Below, piece by piece: positions 6,856 through 13,987 of a stretch of DNA of 19,374 nt. Made by a program: the position numbers and the translations under genes. This stretch comes from an uncultured Prevotella sp. (GTDB lineage Bacteria; Bacteroidota; Bacteroidia; Bacteroidales; Bacteroidaceae), in assembly GCA_900544825.1 (NCBI GenBank), contig UQWP01000069.1, positions 1 through 19,374 of the forward strand, given 5' to 3'. Each line of letters opens with the position of its first letter. Position 1 is the stretch's first letter. The notes under the pieces are model-generated. The model did no database searches. It worked only from the letters and a program-made list of their open reading frames with translations, and was not told the origin of the DNA.

Positions 6856-9039
6856 TTAAATAATAATCGATTTATTCGCCCAATTATTATCGATGCGCAA
6901 GCCTATATGTTCATCATACTGCTGTTTATAATCGACAACAAAGAGTCCCTCTTTTTTCTCACTAACGACACCCATATCTAACAAAGACTTAAAATCTGTC
7001 TTATTGATATTTATCATATACTTCGACAGCTTCTTTATCAGTATATATGAAGGTCCCTTTTCCAATAATTGTTGCATAAGCTCGAAACTATTTCTCCAAC
7101 AGACAACAACATTGATACCATTATCTTCAATCATCTGAAACTCTTTTGCAGCAGTAGCAAAACATATTTCCTTAGGATTATAAAGATAATGCTTCATACC
7201 CTTTACATCAAAACATACCTTTCTGCAATATAATTGCTTGAAATATGATGTCATCACATCTGGAGCAAACCAATCTATCCCAGTACCAAGACTTAATCTT
7301 GCATTATTTGCAGCCTGCATTTCTCCTTTAGGAAGATTATGCTCTTTAGACAAAGAAAAGACATAAGTAGTACTCAAACCATTCTTTCCTTCTCGATTAC
7401 ATCGGCCGGCAGCTTGCAATACAGAGTCAAGCCCTGCTTCTTGCCTATATACAACTGGAAAATCCAAATCAACTCCAGCTTCTATCAATTGCGTGGAGAC
7501 AACACGTATAACTTCATTCGTATCGTCCTTTAGAGCTTTTTTGAGTGTTTCTAACGTCTCGCTAATATGTGCCGGACACATCATCTTTGAAAGATGTAAT
7601 GTAATACCCTCTTGCGGCAGACGTGTATAGAGTTCTCTAGCATCACGACGAGTATTTACAATACAAAGCACTCTTTTATGCTTGCTCAACATCTCAGCAA
7701 CCTCATCATACGTTCTTCCTTCGTTATTGATACTTAACTTTACCCTTCGCAACTTGTCATGCAAATTAAACTCACGAGGAATGATTTCTGTAATATGGTC
7801 AATTCCTTTGAATGCAGCTTTCGGATTACATCCTTCAATAAGTCCACTTAACACGGGTTGACTTGCCGTAGTAAACAAGAAAGAAACATTGAATAGTTTA
7901 TGATACGTTTTCAATGAATCCACAACAGGCTGAAGATAGTCCATCGGAAGCGTCTGTACCTCATCTAAGATTACGACACTATTGACTATATTGTGAAGTT
8001 TCCTACAAACAGATGGCTTATTGCTAAACATAGATTCAAATAATTGCACATTAGTCGTTACAATTATCGGATAGTCCCAATTTTCTGTCGCCAACTTCAT
8101 TTTTTCCTGAAGTCTTTCGTCTTTAATTTGCTCAGGATCCACATTACTATGATGCTCCAAAATATTCTCTTCTCCAAAGATGCTCCGTAGAACTGACGCC
8201 GTCTGAACAATGATACTTGTATATGGAATGGCTATAATAATTCTTTTCTGACCATTTCTGATAGCATGCTTCATTGACCATACTAAAGAAGACAATGTTT
8301 TTCCTCCACCAGTTGGTACCGTCAAACTATAAAAACCTATTTCTGTATCCGCCATTTTAATACATTGCTGCTGGACTTGATTTCTTATAGCATTAACATC
8401 AGAATTATCTGCTTTAGCTTTCAAATCCTTCAGTTTATTTTCAAGCAAAGGCAGTAAATCATGTAACGTAGCTTTATTCCGTCTTAACATAGAAGATTCT
8501 TTATCCATAAAAGCTTCAGTATCAAGAAAGTCGGCATCCACCAAACATGAAAACATCATACGATCTAAATGATGAAAATCATTAGTTTGAATCTTGAAAG
8601 CAGGTACATTTAATTTTTCCTTTCCTATATTGACATTAACTTCTGCTGGAATATCCTGATTAAGAATTCCTTCTATCTCATCATAATCATGTAACCCAGT
8701 ATGATGGGACACAATTTGATTAACGAAGAAATTATCTGCTGATTTACCATAAAGCCTCCGTGCCAAAATTCCGCCAATAAAAGCATGGTTATAATTACCA
8801 CAAACTTTAATATCAGGCTCGTATCCACTCTCTTTTTTAATATGTTGCTGAAAAGCATGTGATTCCTTACCCTTGTCATGAAGCTGCCCCAAAACTTTGC
8901 CCCATTCACTCATACCAAATTCACCAGCGAAACGAGCAGCAAGCCTAGCTACACCAACAGAATGTTCCTCATTAGACTGTATAATCCAATGCCCTACATT
9001 ATCTTGATATATATGTGATATTAATTCTGCCATTTTCAT
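6856..9039 (-). CDS. cas3: Cas3 helicase-nuclease
   Basis: A 727-residue fused HD nuclease and superfamily 2 helicase. HD-domain residues include His26, His54-Asp55 (LHDKGK), His85 and His112-113 (SHHTG). Helicase motifs are Walker A VPTGGGKT at 241-248, DEVQ at 359-362, TTASQP (motif III) near 390-395, and QAAGRCNRE (motif VI) at 542-550. Cas3 is recruited by Cascade to the R-loop, nicks the displaced strand and degrades the target. It starts 8 bases after the stop of the XRE-ImmA gene, so the two are probably co-transcribed. Two nearby ATGs (9039 and 9033) are possible; both lie after an A-rich stretch. All motifs look intact. Confidence 0.96.
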   Translation of the reverse strand: MKMAELISHIYQDNVGHWIIQSNEEHSVGVARLAARFAGEFGMSEWGKVLGQLHDKGKESHAFQQHIKKESGYEPDIKVCGNYNHAFIGGILARRLYGKSADNFFVNQIVSHHTGLHDYDEIEGILNQDIPAEVNVNIGKEKLNVPAFKIQTNDFHHLDRMMFSCLVDADFLDTEAFMDKESSMLRRNKATLHDLLPLLENKLKDLKAKADNSDVNAIRNQVQQQCIKMADTEIGFYSLTVPTGGGKTLSSLVWSMKHAIRNGQKRIIIAIPYTSIIVQTASVLRSIFGEENILEHHSNVDPEQIKDERLQEKMKLATENWDYPIIVTTNVQLFESMFSNKPSVCRKLHNIVNSVVILDEVQTLPMDYLQPVVDSLKTYHKLFNVSFLFTTASQPVLSGLIEGCNPKAAFKGIDHITEIIPREFNLHDKLRRVKLSINNEGRTYDEVAEMLSKHKRVLCIVNTRRDARELYTRLPQEGITLHLSKMMCPAHISETLETLKKALKDDTNEVIRVVSTQLIEAGVDLDFPVVYRQEAGLDSVLQAAGRCNREGKNGLSTTYVFSLSKEHNLPKGEMQAANNARLSLGTGIDWFAPDVMTSYFKQLYCRKVCFDVKGMKHYLYNPKEICFATAAKEFQMIEDNGINVVVCWRNSFELMQQLLEKGPSYILIKKLSKYMININKTDFKSLLDMGVVSEKKEGLFVVDYKQQYDEHIGLRIDNNWANKSIII

Positions 9040-9047
9040 TTTTACTT

Positions 9048-10067
9048 TTATAATTTTCTTGTTCTAGCTTCCATTCTCCTCTCTCTTCCTATTGTCTCAG
9101 GAAATTCATATTTACCCCAACCAACTTCCAGCCTGTTTTTCTTGATTTTTTCATCAAACCACCAGTCGTAGTGTTCACGGGAAATCATGCGGATATCCCA
9201 GGCTGCATGTACTTGGGCTGCTATCGATATGCCATATACTTCCCTGAGGTCTATCATTTCTTCAAGCATAAGCTCATCTCGCTTTTCACTTCCCATTTCC
9301 TCGATTAAAGCCTGCTTGGTAAAGAGGAAAAAGCCAGCAAACTTATTACAGCGCTTCTCTACGTCTAACTCTGCACTTGCAGGAAAGGTAAGAAGCAGAT
9401 GAGCTAACTCATGCGCTGCCGTAAAACGGAGACGTTCTATTGTTGTTTTCTCTGGACGCATATCGAGAACTATCAAGGGATGCCTCTTATCTGCCCATGT
9501 ACACATACCCCATACGTTATCAGGCAATTCTGTTGATAAAATTTTAATGCCTTTTCGCTCTAATAATCGAAGAACGCCGGAAATCGGTCCATCACCACTA
9601 TGCCATCGTTTTCTCAAAAGGTCGGCAGCATGGATTGCATCCTCTAGGGTGGAAACCTTAGTTCCTTTGATAGGATTCTTAAAAAGGATGTTTTTAAAAT
9701 ATTTCTCTTCATGAGAGCTAGACTGACAATATATCAAACGCTCCTTGGCAAGATACTGCTCTGCCCAAAACGAGAGTTTCGCTTCCAGAGCTTGCAGCTC
9801 GTCTTCGGATAACTTCCCATTTGATGTGGTGCGGAGCATCGGAACATCTATCTTGATATTGGTGCCATCGAAATATGCCTCGCTGATATTAAGGGCTTTG
9901 GCTATGGCTTGCAGGGCATCACGCTTGGGACGCATGATGCCTTTCTCATAACGGGATATACTTTGTTTGGTGATGGCTCCGTTGGTCCGCTCTACGAGTT
10001 TATCCATACTGAGCCCCATCATCTGGCGCGCTTCCCGTAATCTTATAGAAAATGAGTTATTAGTCAT
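9048..10067 (-). CDS. XRE-family regulator with ImmA/IrrE metallopeptidase domain
   Basis: A 339-residue protein. Residues 5-62 form an HTH_3 (Cro/CI) domain (IRLREARQMMGLSMDKLVER; ITKQSISRYEKGIMRPKRDA). Residues about 140-290 form an ImmA/IrrE (M78) zinc peptidase domain with HELAH at 219-223. Proteins of this type repress their own promoter and may be switched by the peptidase part. The frame is open to 10115, but the start at 10067 is preferred: the HTH then begins at once, and a -7 element at 10093-10100 lies between the two starts. Only 8 bases separate the stop from cas3, which makes it the probable first gene and regulator of the cas operon. Direct control of CRISPR is inference; it could be a bystander. 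Confidence 0.88.
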   Translation of the reverse strand: MTNNSFSIRLREARQMMGLSMDKLVERTNGAITKQSISRYEKGIMRPKRDALQAIAKALNISEAYFDGTNIKIDVPMLRTTSNGKLSEDELQALEAKLSFWAEQYLAKERLIYCQSSSHEEKYFKNILFKNPIKGTKVSTLEDAIHAADLLRKRWHSGDGPISGVLRLLERKGIKILSTELPDNVWGMCTWADKRHPLIVLDMRPEKTTIERLRFTAAHELAHLLLTFPASAELDVEKRCNKFAGFFLFTKQALIEEMGSEKRDELMLEEMIDLREVYGISIAAQVHAAWDIRMISREHYDWWFDEKIKKNRLEVGWGKYEFPETIGRERRMEARTRKL

Positions 10068-10083
10068 ATTTGTTAGCTCTTTA

Positions 10084-10100
10084 ATTTGTTGACAAATATA
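10084..10100 (-). promoter_or_regulatory. Promoter -7 element with overlapping palindrome (likely operator)
   Basis: On the minus strand TATATTTG (10100-10093) matches the Bacteroidetes -7 consensus; no good -33 element is seen at 19-20 bases, which suggests a weak or regulated promoter. The inverted repeat ATTTGT-TG-ACAAAT (10084-10097) overlaps the -7 box and the expected transcription start. A two-fold site in this place, directly before an XRE gene, is what an autoregulatory operator would look like. This would be the promoter of the whole XRE-cas operon. Confidence 0.6.
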
Positions 10101-10218
10101 ATAAGAATATCCCATATTGTCACCAAACAGCAGATAGATTTAACATAAAAAAGCACTTGAATTTAGGAAGAACAAGAAGATTTAAAGAGAAAAGGGGATT
10201 ACACATTATTATATAAGG

Positions 10219-10255
10219 AAAACACCTTGACCGTACCAAACATACAGTCAAGGTG
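10219..10255 (-). terminator. Rho-independent terminator of the DUF4143 ATPase gene
   Basis: CACCTTGACCGT (10223-10234) pairs with ACAGTCAAGGTG (10244-10255), 12 bp with one position that becomes a G-U pair in minus-strand RNA, around a 9-base loop. It is followed on the minus strand by TTTTCC. It lies 27 bases after the stop codon at 10283 and isolates the ATPase gene from the XRE-cas operon. The remaining intergenic bases (10116-10218) hold no gene. Confidence 0.85.
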
Positions 10256-10282
10256 CTAGAGTACAAAGATTCTATATTTTGA

Positions 10283-11560
10283 TTAATCTTTCAAACAACC
10301 AACTGGCACAACATAGACGCCATCATCCCTACGAACTGCATAACGAGATGTACCTGTTAGAACCATGAGGAAAGATGGGGATTTCATTTTCGTATCATCG
10401 ATTTTAGAAGCCAGAAGCTTTAGATTCTTTGCCCCTTCTTCGATGTTCTTCTCACCACCTAATTTAACTTCTATCAATCCATAATTTCCATTACGCAAAT
10501 GAACTACAGCATCACACTCCAAACCATTACCATCACGATAATGATATACCGTTCCATCAATAGCATCGGCATAAACACGCAAGTCTCTGATACACATCGA
10601 TTCAAAGAACAAGCCCATTGTACTGAGGTCATTCACCAAATCATTCGGACCTATACCTAAAGCCGCAACTCCAATAGAAGGATCTGAAAAATATCGGGTA
10701 TCCGAAGTGCGAATAGCCGTTTTACTTCGCAAATTGGGATTCCATGCCAAGGAATCTTCCAATACGAAAATTTTCTTCAATGCTTCTATATAGGATGCCA
10801 CCGTATTGCGATTGGTTGCAGCAACATCATTATTCTCCAAATCAGCACAGATGGTATTTACCGTTACCTGAGCACATTGGTTTCTTGCTAAAGAACGCAA
10901 TATTCTTTTTGCTCTTTCCGGATCACGGCTTACATTATCTACACGAGAAATGTCAGAGTGTACCACGGCTTCATAATATCTATATGCCATATCAAGTGCT
11001 ACCTCCTTACTAACCATCGTTGCCTTTGGCCAACCACCCCGACATATCAACCAAGCTAAAGAATCAATATTGAGAGGATTAGTTGCAAAGACATCTGCGA
11101 CGGGATTGGCAAACAATTCTTCAAGACTGACTTCATTTGTAGAATCGCCAGATTCTGAAAGACTCATTGTCCTCATTGTAAGCCATGCAAATCGACCTGT
11201 CCCTGAATGATGAATTTTACTTGTATCCACAGGGACTGCAGACCCGGTAAAGATGAATTGTCCTAGCTCATCCCTATGATCTACCTCAAAACGGGCAGCA
11301 TCCCAAAGTTGAGGGGCTAATTGCCATTCATCAATAAGACGAGGCACCTTTCCTGAAAGCAACTTTTTAGGAGAAAGATTTGCAAGTTCCACATTCTGCT
11401 CCATGTATTCAGGATCATCCATATACACAACGCTCTTTGCTTGCTGCTCTGCAGTTGTCGTCTTTCCACACCATTTGGGTCCTTGGATCAAAACGGCACC
11501 ACTCCCCAAAAGTCTCCGACTTAACATTTTATCTGCTATTCTTGCCTTATAATTCTTCAT
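10283..11560 (-). CDS. AAA ATPase with DUF4143 domain
   Basis: A 425-residue protein of the AAA_14-DUF4143 family. Walker A is GPKWCGKT at 27-34 and Walker B is RLIDEWQ at 74-80; TGSAVP near 104-109 fits the sensor region. The C-terminal DUF4143 part ends with a PD-(D/E)XK-like pattern: Asp350 and then Glu364-x-Lys366 in GLIEVKLGG. Such genes are abundant in Bacteroidales and other gut bacteria; their function is not established, though a DNA-linked or defence role has been proposed. It is a single-gene unit with its own promoter (11585-11592) and terminator (10219-10255). Four tandem repeats lie upstream. The family is certain, the role is not. Confidence 0.9.
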   Translation of the reverse strand: MKNYKARIADKMLSRRLLGSGAVLIQGPKWCGKTTTAEQQAKSVVYMDDPEYMEQNVELANLSPKKLLSGKVPRLIDEWQLAPQLWDAARFEVDHRDELGQFIFTGSAVPVDTSKIHHSGTGRFAWLTMRTMSLSESGDSTNEVSLEELFANPVADVFATNPLNIDSLAWLICRGGWPKATMVSKEVALDMAYRYYEAVVHSDISRVDNVSRDPERAKRILRSLARNQCAQVTVNTICADLENNDVAATNRNTVASYIEALKKIFVLEDSLAWNPNLRSKTAIRTSDTRYFSDPSIGVAALGIGPNDLVNDLSTMGLFFESMCIRDLRVYADAIDGTVYHYRDGNGLECDAVVHLRNGNYGLIEVKLGGEKNIEEGAKNLKLLASKIDDTKMKSPSFLMVLTGTSRYAVRRDDGVYVVPVGCLKD

Positions 11561-11584
11561 AATCTACATGTTTTAAAACCGTTG

Positions 11585-11592
11585 CAAAGATA
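11585..11592 (-). promoter_or_regulatory. Probable -7 promoter element of the DUF4143 gene
   Basis: TATCTTTG on the minus strand matches the TAnnTTTG consensus, 24 bases before the start codon, which would give a short leader of about 18 bases. There is no clear -33 TTG at the right distance, so the promoter may need help from factors bound upstream, possibly at the tandem repeats 11634-11725. Confidence 0.55.
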
Positions 11593-11633
11593 ATCAAAAG
11601 TTATTGAATACTAGCATTTTAAACGTTAAATTA

Positions 11634-11725
11634 TGCAAGTTGTGGCATTTTCATTGTGCAAGTTGAAGCATTTTCATTGTGCAAGTTGAGGCATTTTCAT
11701 TGTGCAAGTTGAGGATTTTTCATAA
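11634..11725. repeat. Four tandem copies of a 23-bp repeat
   Basis: Copies lie at 11634-11656, 11657-11679, 11680-11702 and 11703-11725. Each starts TGCAAGTT and the first three end CATTTTCATTG; copies differ at one or two positions and the last is the most divergent. There are no spacers, so this is not a CRISPR. The array lies about 40-130 bases upstream of the DUF4143 -7 element and abuts the amt terminator. Direct repeats near two helical turns long can be iterated protein-binding sites; whether these bind anything is unknown. Confidence 0.92.
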
Positions 11726-11761
11726 AAAATGGTGTTCCATTCCTCAAAATGAAACACCATT
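11724..11761 (-). terminator. Rho-independent terminator of glnK-amt
   Basis: AATGGTGTTCCATT (11728-11741) and AATGAAACACCATT (11748-11761) form a 14-bp stem with one wobble position and a 6-base loop. On the minus strand the stem is followed by a run of Ts. It starts 35 bases after the amt stop codon. Confidence 0.88.
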
Positions 11762-11796
11762 AATCTAATCATATCAGATAATTGAATTTCTCAATT

Positions 11797-13065
11797 TTAG
11801 TTGCTATAAGCACTCTCACCATGCTCGTAGATATCGAGACCTTCCTCCTCTACTCGCTTGTCAACACGTACACCTACTGTCTTATCTACTACCTTGAAGA
11901 TAATATAGGTAACTACGATGCTATAGATGATACTTACCACGGTGGCTACCACCTGAACCCAAAGCTGATGCCAGTCGCCATAGAGAGCACCCTGCACACC
12001 CTCAGCTCCAGTTACGTATCTTGTAGCGAAGACACCGGTAAGAACAGATCCCAGGATACCACCCATACCATGCACACCAAAGGCATCGAGGGCATCATCA
12101 TACTTGAACTTCTCCTTCACAACGGCTACCATGAAGAAGCAGACGATGGTGGAAATGACACCGATGCAGAAAGCACCCAAAATATCTGTACTACCTGCTG
12201 CAGGAGTGATGGCTACCAAACCGGCTACAGCACCTGTACAAGCACCCACCGTAGTTGGCTTCTTGTTCACAATCCAGTCGATGAGCATCCAGGTGGTGGC
12301 TGCTGCAGCGGTGGCGATATGAGTTACCAGGAAGGCGTTGGCAGCCAGACCATCAGCAGCCAGACCGCTACCAGCATTGAATCCGAACCATCCCAACCAG
12401 AGGAATGACATACCCATAAATACGAAGGTGATGTTGTGAGGAGTGATAGGATGACCTGCACGATAATCATCACGTTTGCCGACACAGAGTGCCATGACCA
12501 AAGCAGCTACACCGGCATTGATATGAACCACGGTACCACCCGCAAAGTCGATGGCTCCCATCTCCTGCAGGAAACCGCCGCCCCAGACCCAGTGAGCCAT
12601 AGGGAGATAGGCGATGATGACCCAGAGAACGGTGAAAAGTACATAACCGCTGAACTTGACACGCTCGGCGAATGCACCGAGAATCAGGGCTGGAGTAATG
12701 AGGGCAAACATACACTGGAACATCACGAAAGTGAGCTCTGGAATACCTGTTGGCATGATGGCATCCAAACCGATGCCGTGGAGGAAGCACTTATCGAAAC
12801 CTCCGATGATGCAAGCCAAAGGGTTGCCGCTATTCGCATATTCTGTAGAGAAAGCCCAGGAATATCCGAAGGCTACCCATATCAAACTGACTACTGCCAC
12901 AATGAATACCGTCTGCATCAGGATGCTGAGGATATTCTTCTGACGCACCAAACCGCCGTAAAAAAGTGCAATACCTGGGATTGACATCAAGAGCACCAAG
13001 ATGGTTGCCATGATCATCCACGCTGTGTTACCCGTATCAAGTGTAGTTAATAATAAACTGCTCAT
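11797..13065 (-). CDS. amt: Ammonium transporter Amt/AmtB
   Basis: A 422-residue inner-membrane channel of the Amt/MEP/Rh family with about 11 hydrophobic segments. The family signature DFAGGTVVHINAG is at 173-185. The twin histidines of the conduction pore are His181 and His332 (DAFGVHGMGG), both present. It moves ammonium into the cell as a trimer when supply is low. The gene follows glnK on the same strand after 112 bases. GlnK normally plugs Amt when nitrogen is plentiful. A weak promoter in the gap may give extra expression. The short charged C-terminal tail (RVEEEGLDIYEHGESAYSN) fits the usual cytoplasmic end that GlnK contacts. Confidence 0.96.
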   Translation of the reverse strand: MSSLLLTTLDTGNTAWMIMATILVLLMSIPGIALFYGGLVRQKNILSILMQTVFIVAVVSLIWVAFGYSWAFSTEYANSGNPLACIIGGFDKCFLHGIGLDAIMPTGIPELTFVMFQCMFALITPALILGAFAERVKFSGYVLFTVLWVIIAYLPMAHWVWGGGFLQEMGAIDFAGGTVVHINAGVAALVMALCVGKRDDYRAGHPITPHNITFVFMGMSFLWLGWFGFNAGSGLAADGLAANAFLVTHIATAAAATTWMLIDWIVNKKPTTVGACTGAVAGLVAITPAAGSTDILGAFCIGVISTIVCFFMVAVVKEKFKYDDALDAFGVHGMGGILGSVLTGVFATRYVTGAEGVQGALYGDWHQLWVQVVATVVSIIYSIVVTYIIFKVVDKTVGVRVDKRVEEEGLDIYEHGESAYSN

Positions 13066-13114
13066 ACTTATATCTTATAGTTAAATTAGAATACAATATT
13101 ATAATATAGTCTCT

Positions 13115-13122
13115 CAAATATA
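13115..13122 (-). promoter_or_regulatory. Possible internal promoter element for amt
   Basis: TATATTTG on the minus strand fits the Bacteroidetes -7 consensus, 50 bases before the amt start codon. No -33 element is seen at the standard distance. It sits just downstream of the dispersed repeat 13128-13174. Amt could therefore be expressed apart from glnK, but the evidence is thin. Confidence 0.35.
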
Positions 13123-13127
13123 AACTT

Positions 13128-13174
13128 CAATACTAATCATAAAGTTCAATGTTCAAACCTCAAAGTTCAAAGTA
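13128..13174. repeat. Dispersed 47-bp intergenic repeat, copy 1
   Basis: This stretch between glnK and amt matches 14902-14948 at 44 of 47 positions in the same orientation. Its core is AAAGTTCAATGTTCAAA followed by CTCAAAGTTCAA. It holds no reading frame. Both copies are intergenic, which suggests a small family of dispersed repeats. Confidence 0.9.
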
Positions 13175-13177
13175 TCT

Positions 13178-13534
13178 CTACTCCTCTTTCTCTGCATTAT
13201 ACAATGCAATATCGCCTCGCTCGCCGGTTCTGATTCTGACGGTATCCAGTACAGGAATCACGAAGATTCGGCCATCTCCCACTTCGCCAGTCTGTGCAGC
13301 TCCCTGGATGGCAGCGATGGTTGGCTCCACATTTTTATCACGAACCACAATATTCAAAAGTACACGTTCGATGCTACTGGTATCGTACATCACACCACGA
13401 TAAATGCGAGCCTGGCGCATCTTTCCCTCACCTCTTACATTATAATAAGAGAACCACTCGATGTCGGCAGCTAAAAGTGCCTTCTTGACATCCTCGAATC
13501 TAGACTTGCGGATAATTGCCTCAATCTTCTTCAT
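13178..13534 (-). CDS. glnK: Nitrogen regulatory protein P-II (GlnK-like)
   Basis: A 118-residue P-II protein, slightly longer than the usual 112. It opens MKKIEAIIRKS and carries the C-terminal signature TGEVGDGRIFV at 82-92. P-II trimers bind ATP/ADP and 2-oxoglutarate and control Amt. The T-loop (about 37-55) has Tyr50 in YRGVMY, in place of the classical Tyr51. The rest of the loop is unlike enteric GlnB/GlnK: Met39 stands where the 2-oxoglutarate-coordinating Gln39 is expected (alignment by eye), and a DTSSIERV stretch replaces the MVDFLPK type. Similar loops seem common in Bacteroidales, so this is a lineage form rather than a broken gene. It is first in the glnK-amt unit, with a long structured leader. 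Confidence 0.94.
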   Translation of the reverse strand: MKKIEAIIRKSRFEDVKKALLAADIEWFSYYNVRGEGKMRQARIYRGVMYDTSSIERVLLNIVVRDKNVEPTIAAIQGAAQTGEVGDGRIFVIPVLDTVRIRTGERGDIALYNAEKEE

Positions 13535-13584
13535 AATCCTTAATAATTAATAATGTGTTACTACTTTTATGGATTGTCTCTATT

Positions 13585-13646
13585 GAAAACGAACCATCTT
13601 TGATTGTCACTCAAATCAAATCATCCCTTACATTATGTTCGTTTTC
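13585..13646 (-). promoter_or_regulatory. Nested inverted repeats in the glnK 5' leader
   Basis: GAAAACGAAC (13585-13594) and GTTCGTTTTC (13637-13646) are a perfect 10-bp inverted repeat 42 bases apart. Inside it TTTGATT (13599-13605) and AATCAAA (13614-13620) form a second stem. The outer arm starts where the glnK transcript should start, so the whole structure lies in the leader RNA. It could also be a pair of operator half-sites. No known riboswitch was recognised. Confidence 0.65.
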
Positions 13647-13651
13647 GGCTG

Positions 13652-13659
13652 CAAAATTA
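13652..13659 (-). promoter_or_regulatory. glnK-amt promoter (-7 element)
   Basis: TAATTTTG on the minus strand fits TAnnTTTG; TTTA lies 19 bases upstream in place of TTTG. Transcription should begin near 13646, leaving a leader of about 110 bases. No sigma-54 type site was seen, so nitrogen control would have to act in another way, for instance through the leader hairpins or the palindrome at 13752. Confidence 0.55.
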
Positions 13660-13751
13660 ATACATTTTGTCAGCATTTTAAAGTAATCTAAAACATTTCG
13701 TTTCTACTTTTTCTCTATTATTTTAAATTTATCCAGTCTTACCGTATTCTC

Positions 13752-13766
13752 CTTACAATTTGTAAG
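13752..13766. promoter_or_regulatory. 15-bp perfect palindrome between divergent glnK and dapF
   Basis: CTTACAA-T-TTGTAAG is a perfect inverted repeat with one central base. A further partial copy, TTACAAATTG, lies at 13785-13794. It sits about 90 bases upstream of the glnK -7 element and 70-85 bases upstream of the dapF -33 element, in a 453-base intergenic region otherwise without genes. It looks like an operator; the binding protein is unknown. Confidence 0.5.
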
Positions 13767-13836
13767 TAATCAAGCTTTTCTTCATTACAAATTGAAAGAA
13801 GCCTAAAATTTATCTTCTTTTCTTGTATGTTTTTTC

Positions 13837-13867
13837 TTGTCTATTCCAACAAAAAGTCGTACCTTTG
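13837..13867 (+). promoter_or_regulatory. dapF promoter (Bacteroidetes type)
   Basis: TTG (13837-13839), 20 bases, then TACCTTTG (13860-13867) matches the -33/-7 consensus well. Transcription should begin about 13874, giving a leader of some 114 bases. The leader contains a small hairpin, ATAGTC (13885-13890) with GACTAT (13907-13912). It does not resemble a lysine riboswitch. Confidence 0.75.
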
Positions 13868-13987
13868 CAACCGAAATCAAACAAATAGTCATCGAAACAT
13901 TCGAAAGACTATCAAAAAGTCAAGCTTCGCAAGAGGCAAGACGTGAGAGATAAAAGAAAAGTATTCAAACTTAAAGGACAACGCAAT

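Noticed and set aside
10068..10115. Upstream extension of the XRE-ImmA protein (16 extra residues)
   Set aside because: The -7 element at 10093-10100 lies inside it and the HTH domain begins right after the later ATG.
10116..10282. Small gene or RNA between the XRE and DUF4143 genes
   Set aside because: Only an AT-rich stretch and a terminator are present; no frame or RNA fold stands out.
11634..11725. Second CRISPR array
   Set aside because: The 23-base units are directly adjacent with no spacers.
11782..12408. 208-codon frame opposite amt
   Set aside because: Shadow frame; amt has the full transporter signature and both pore histidines.
13874..13987. Lysine riboswitch in the dapF leader
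   Set aside because: The leader is too short and shows only a 6-bp hairpin, without the multi-helix core of that riboswitch.
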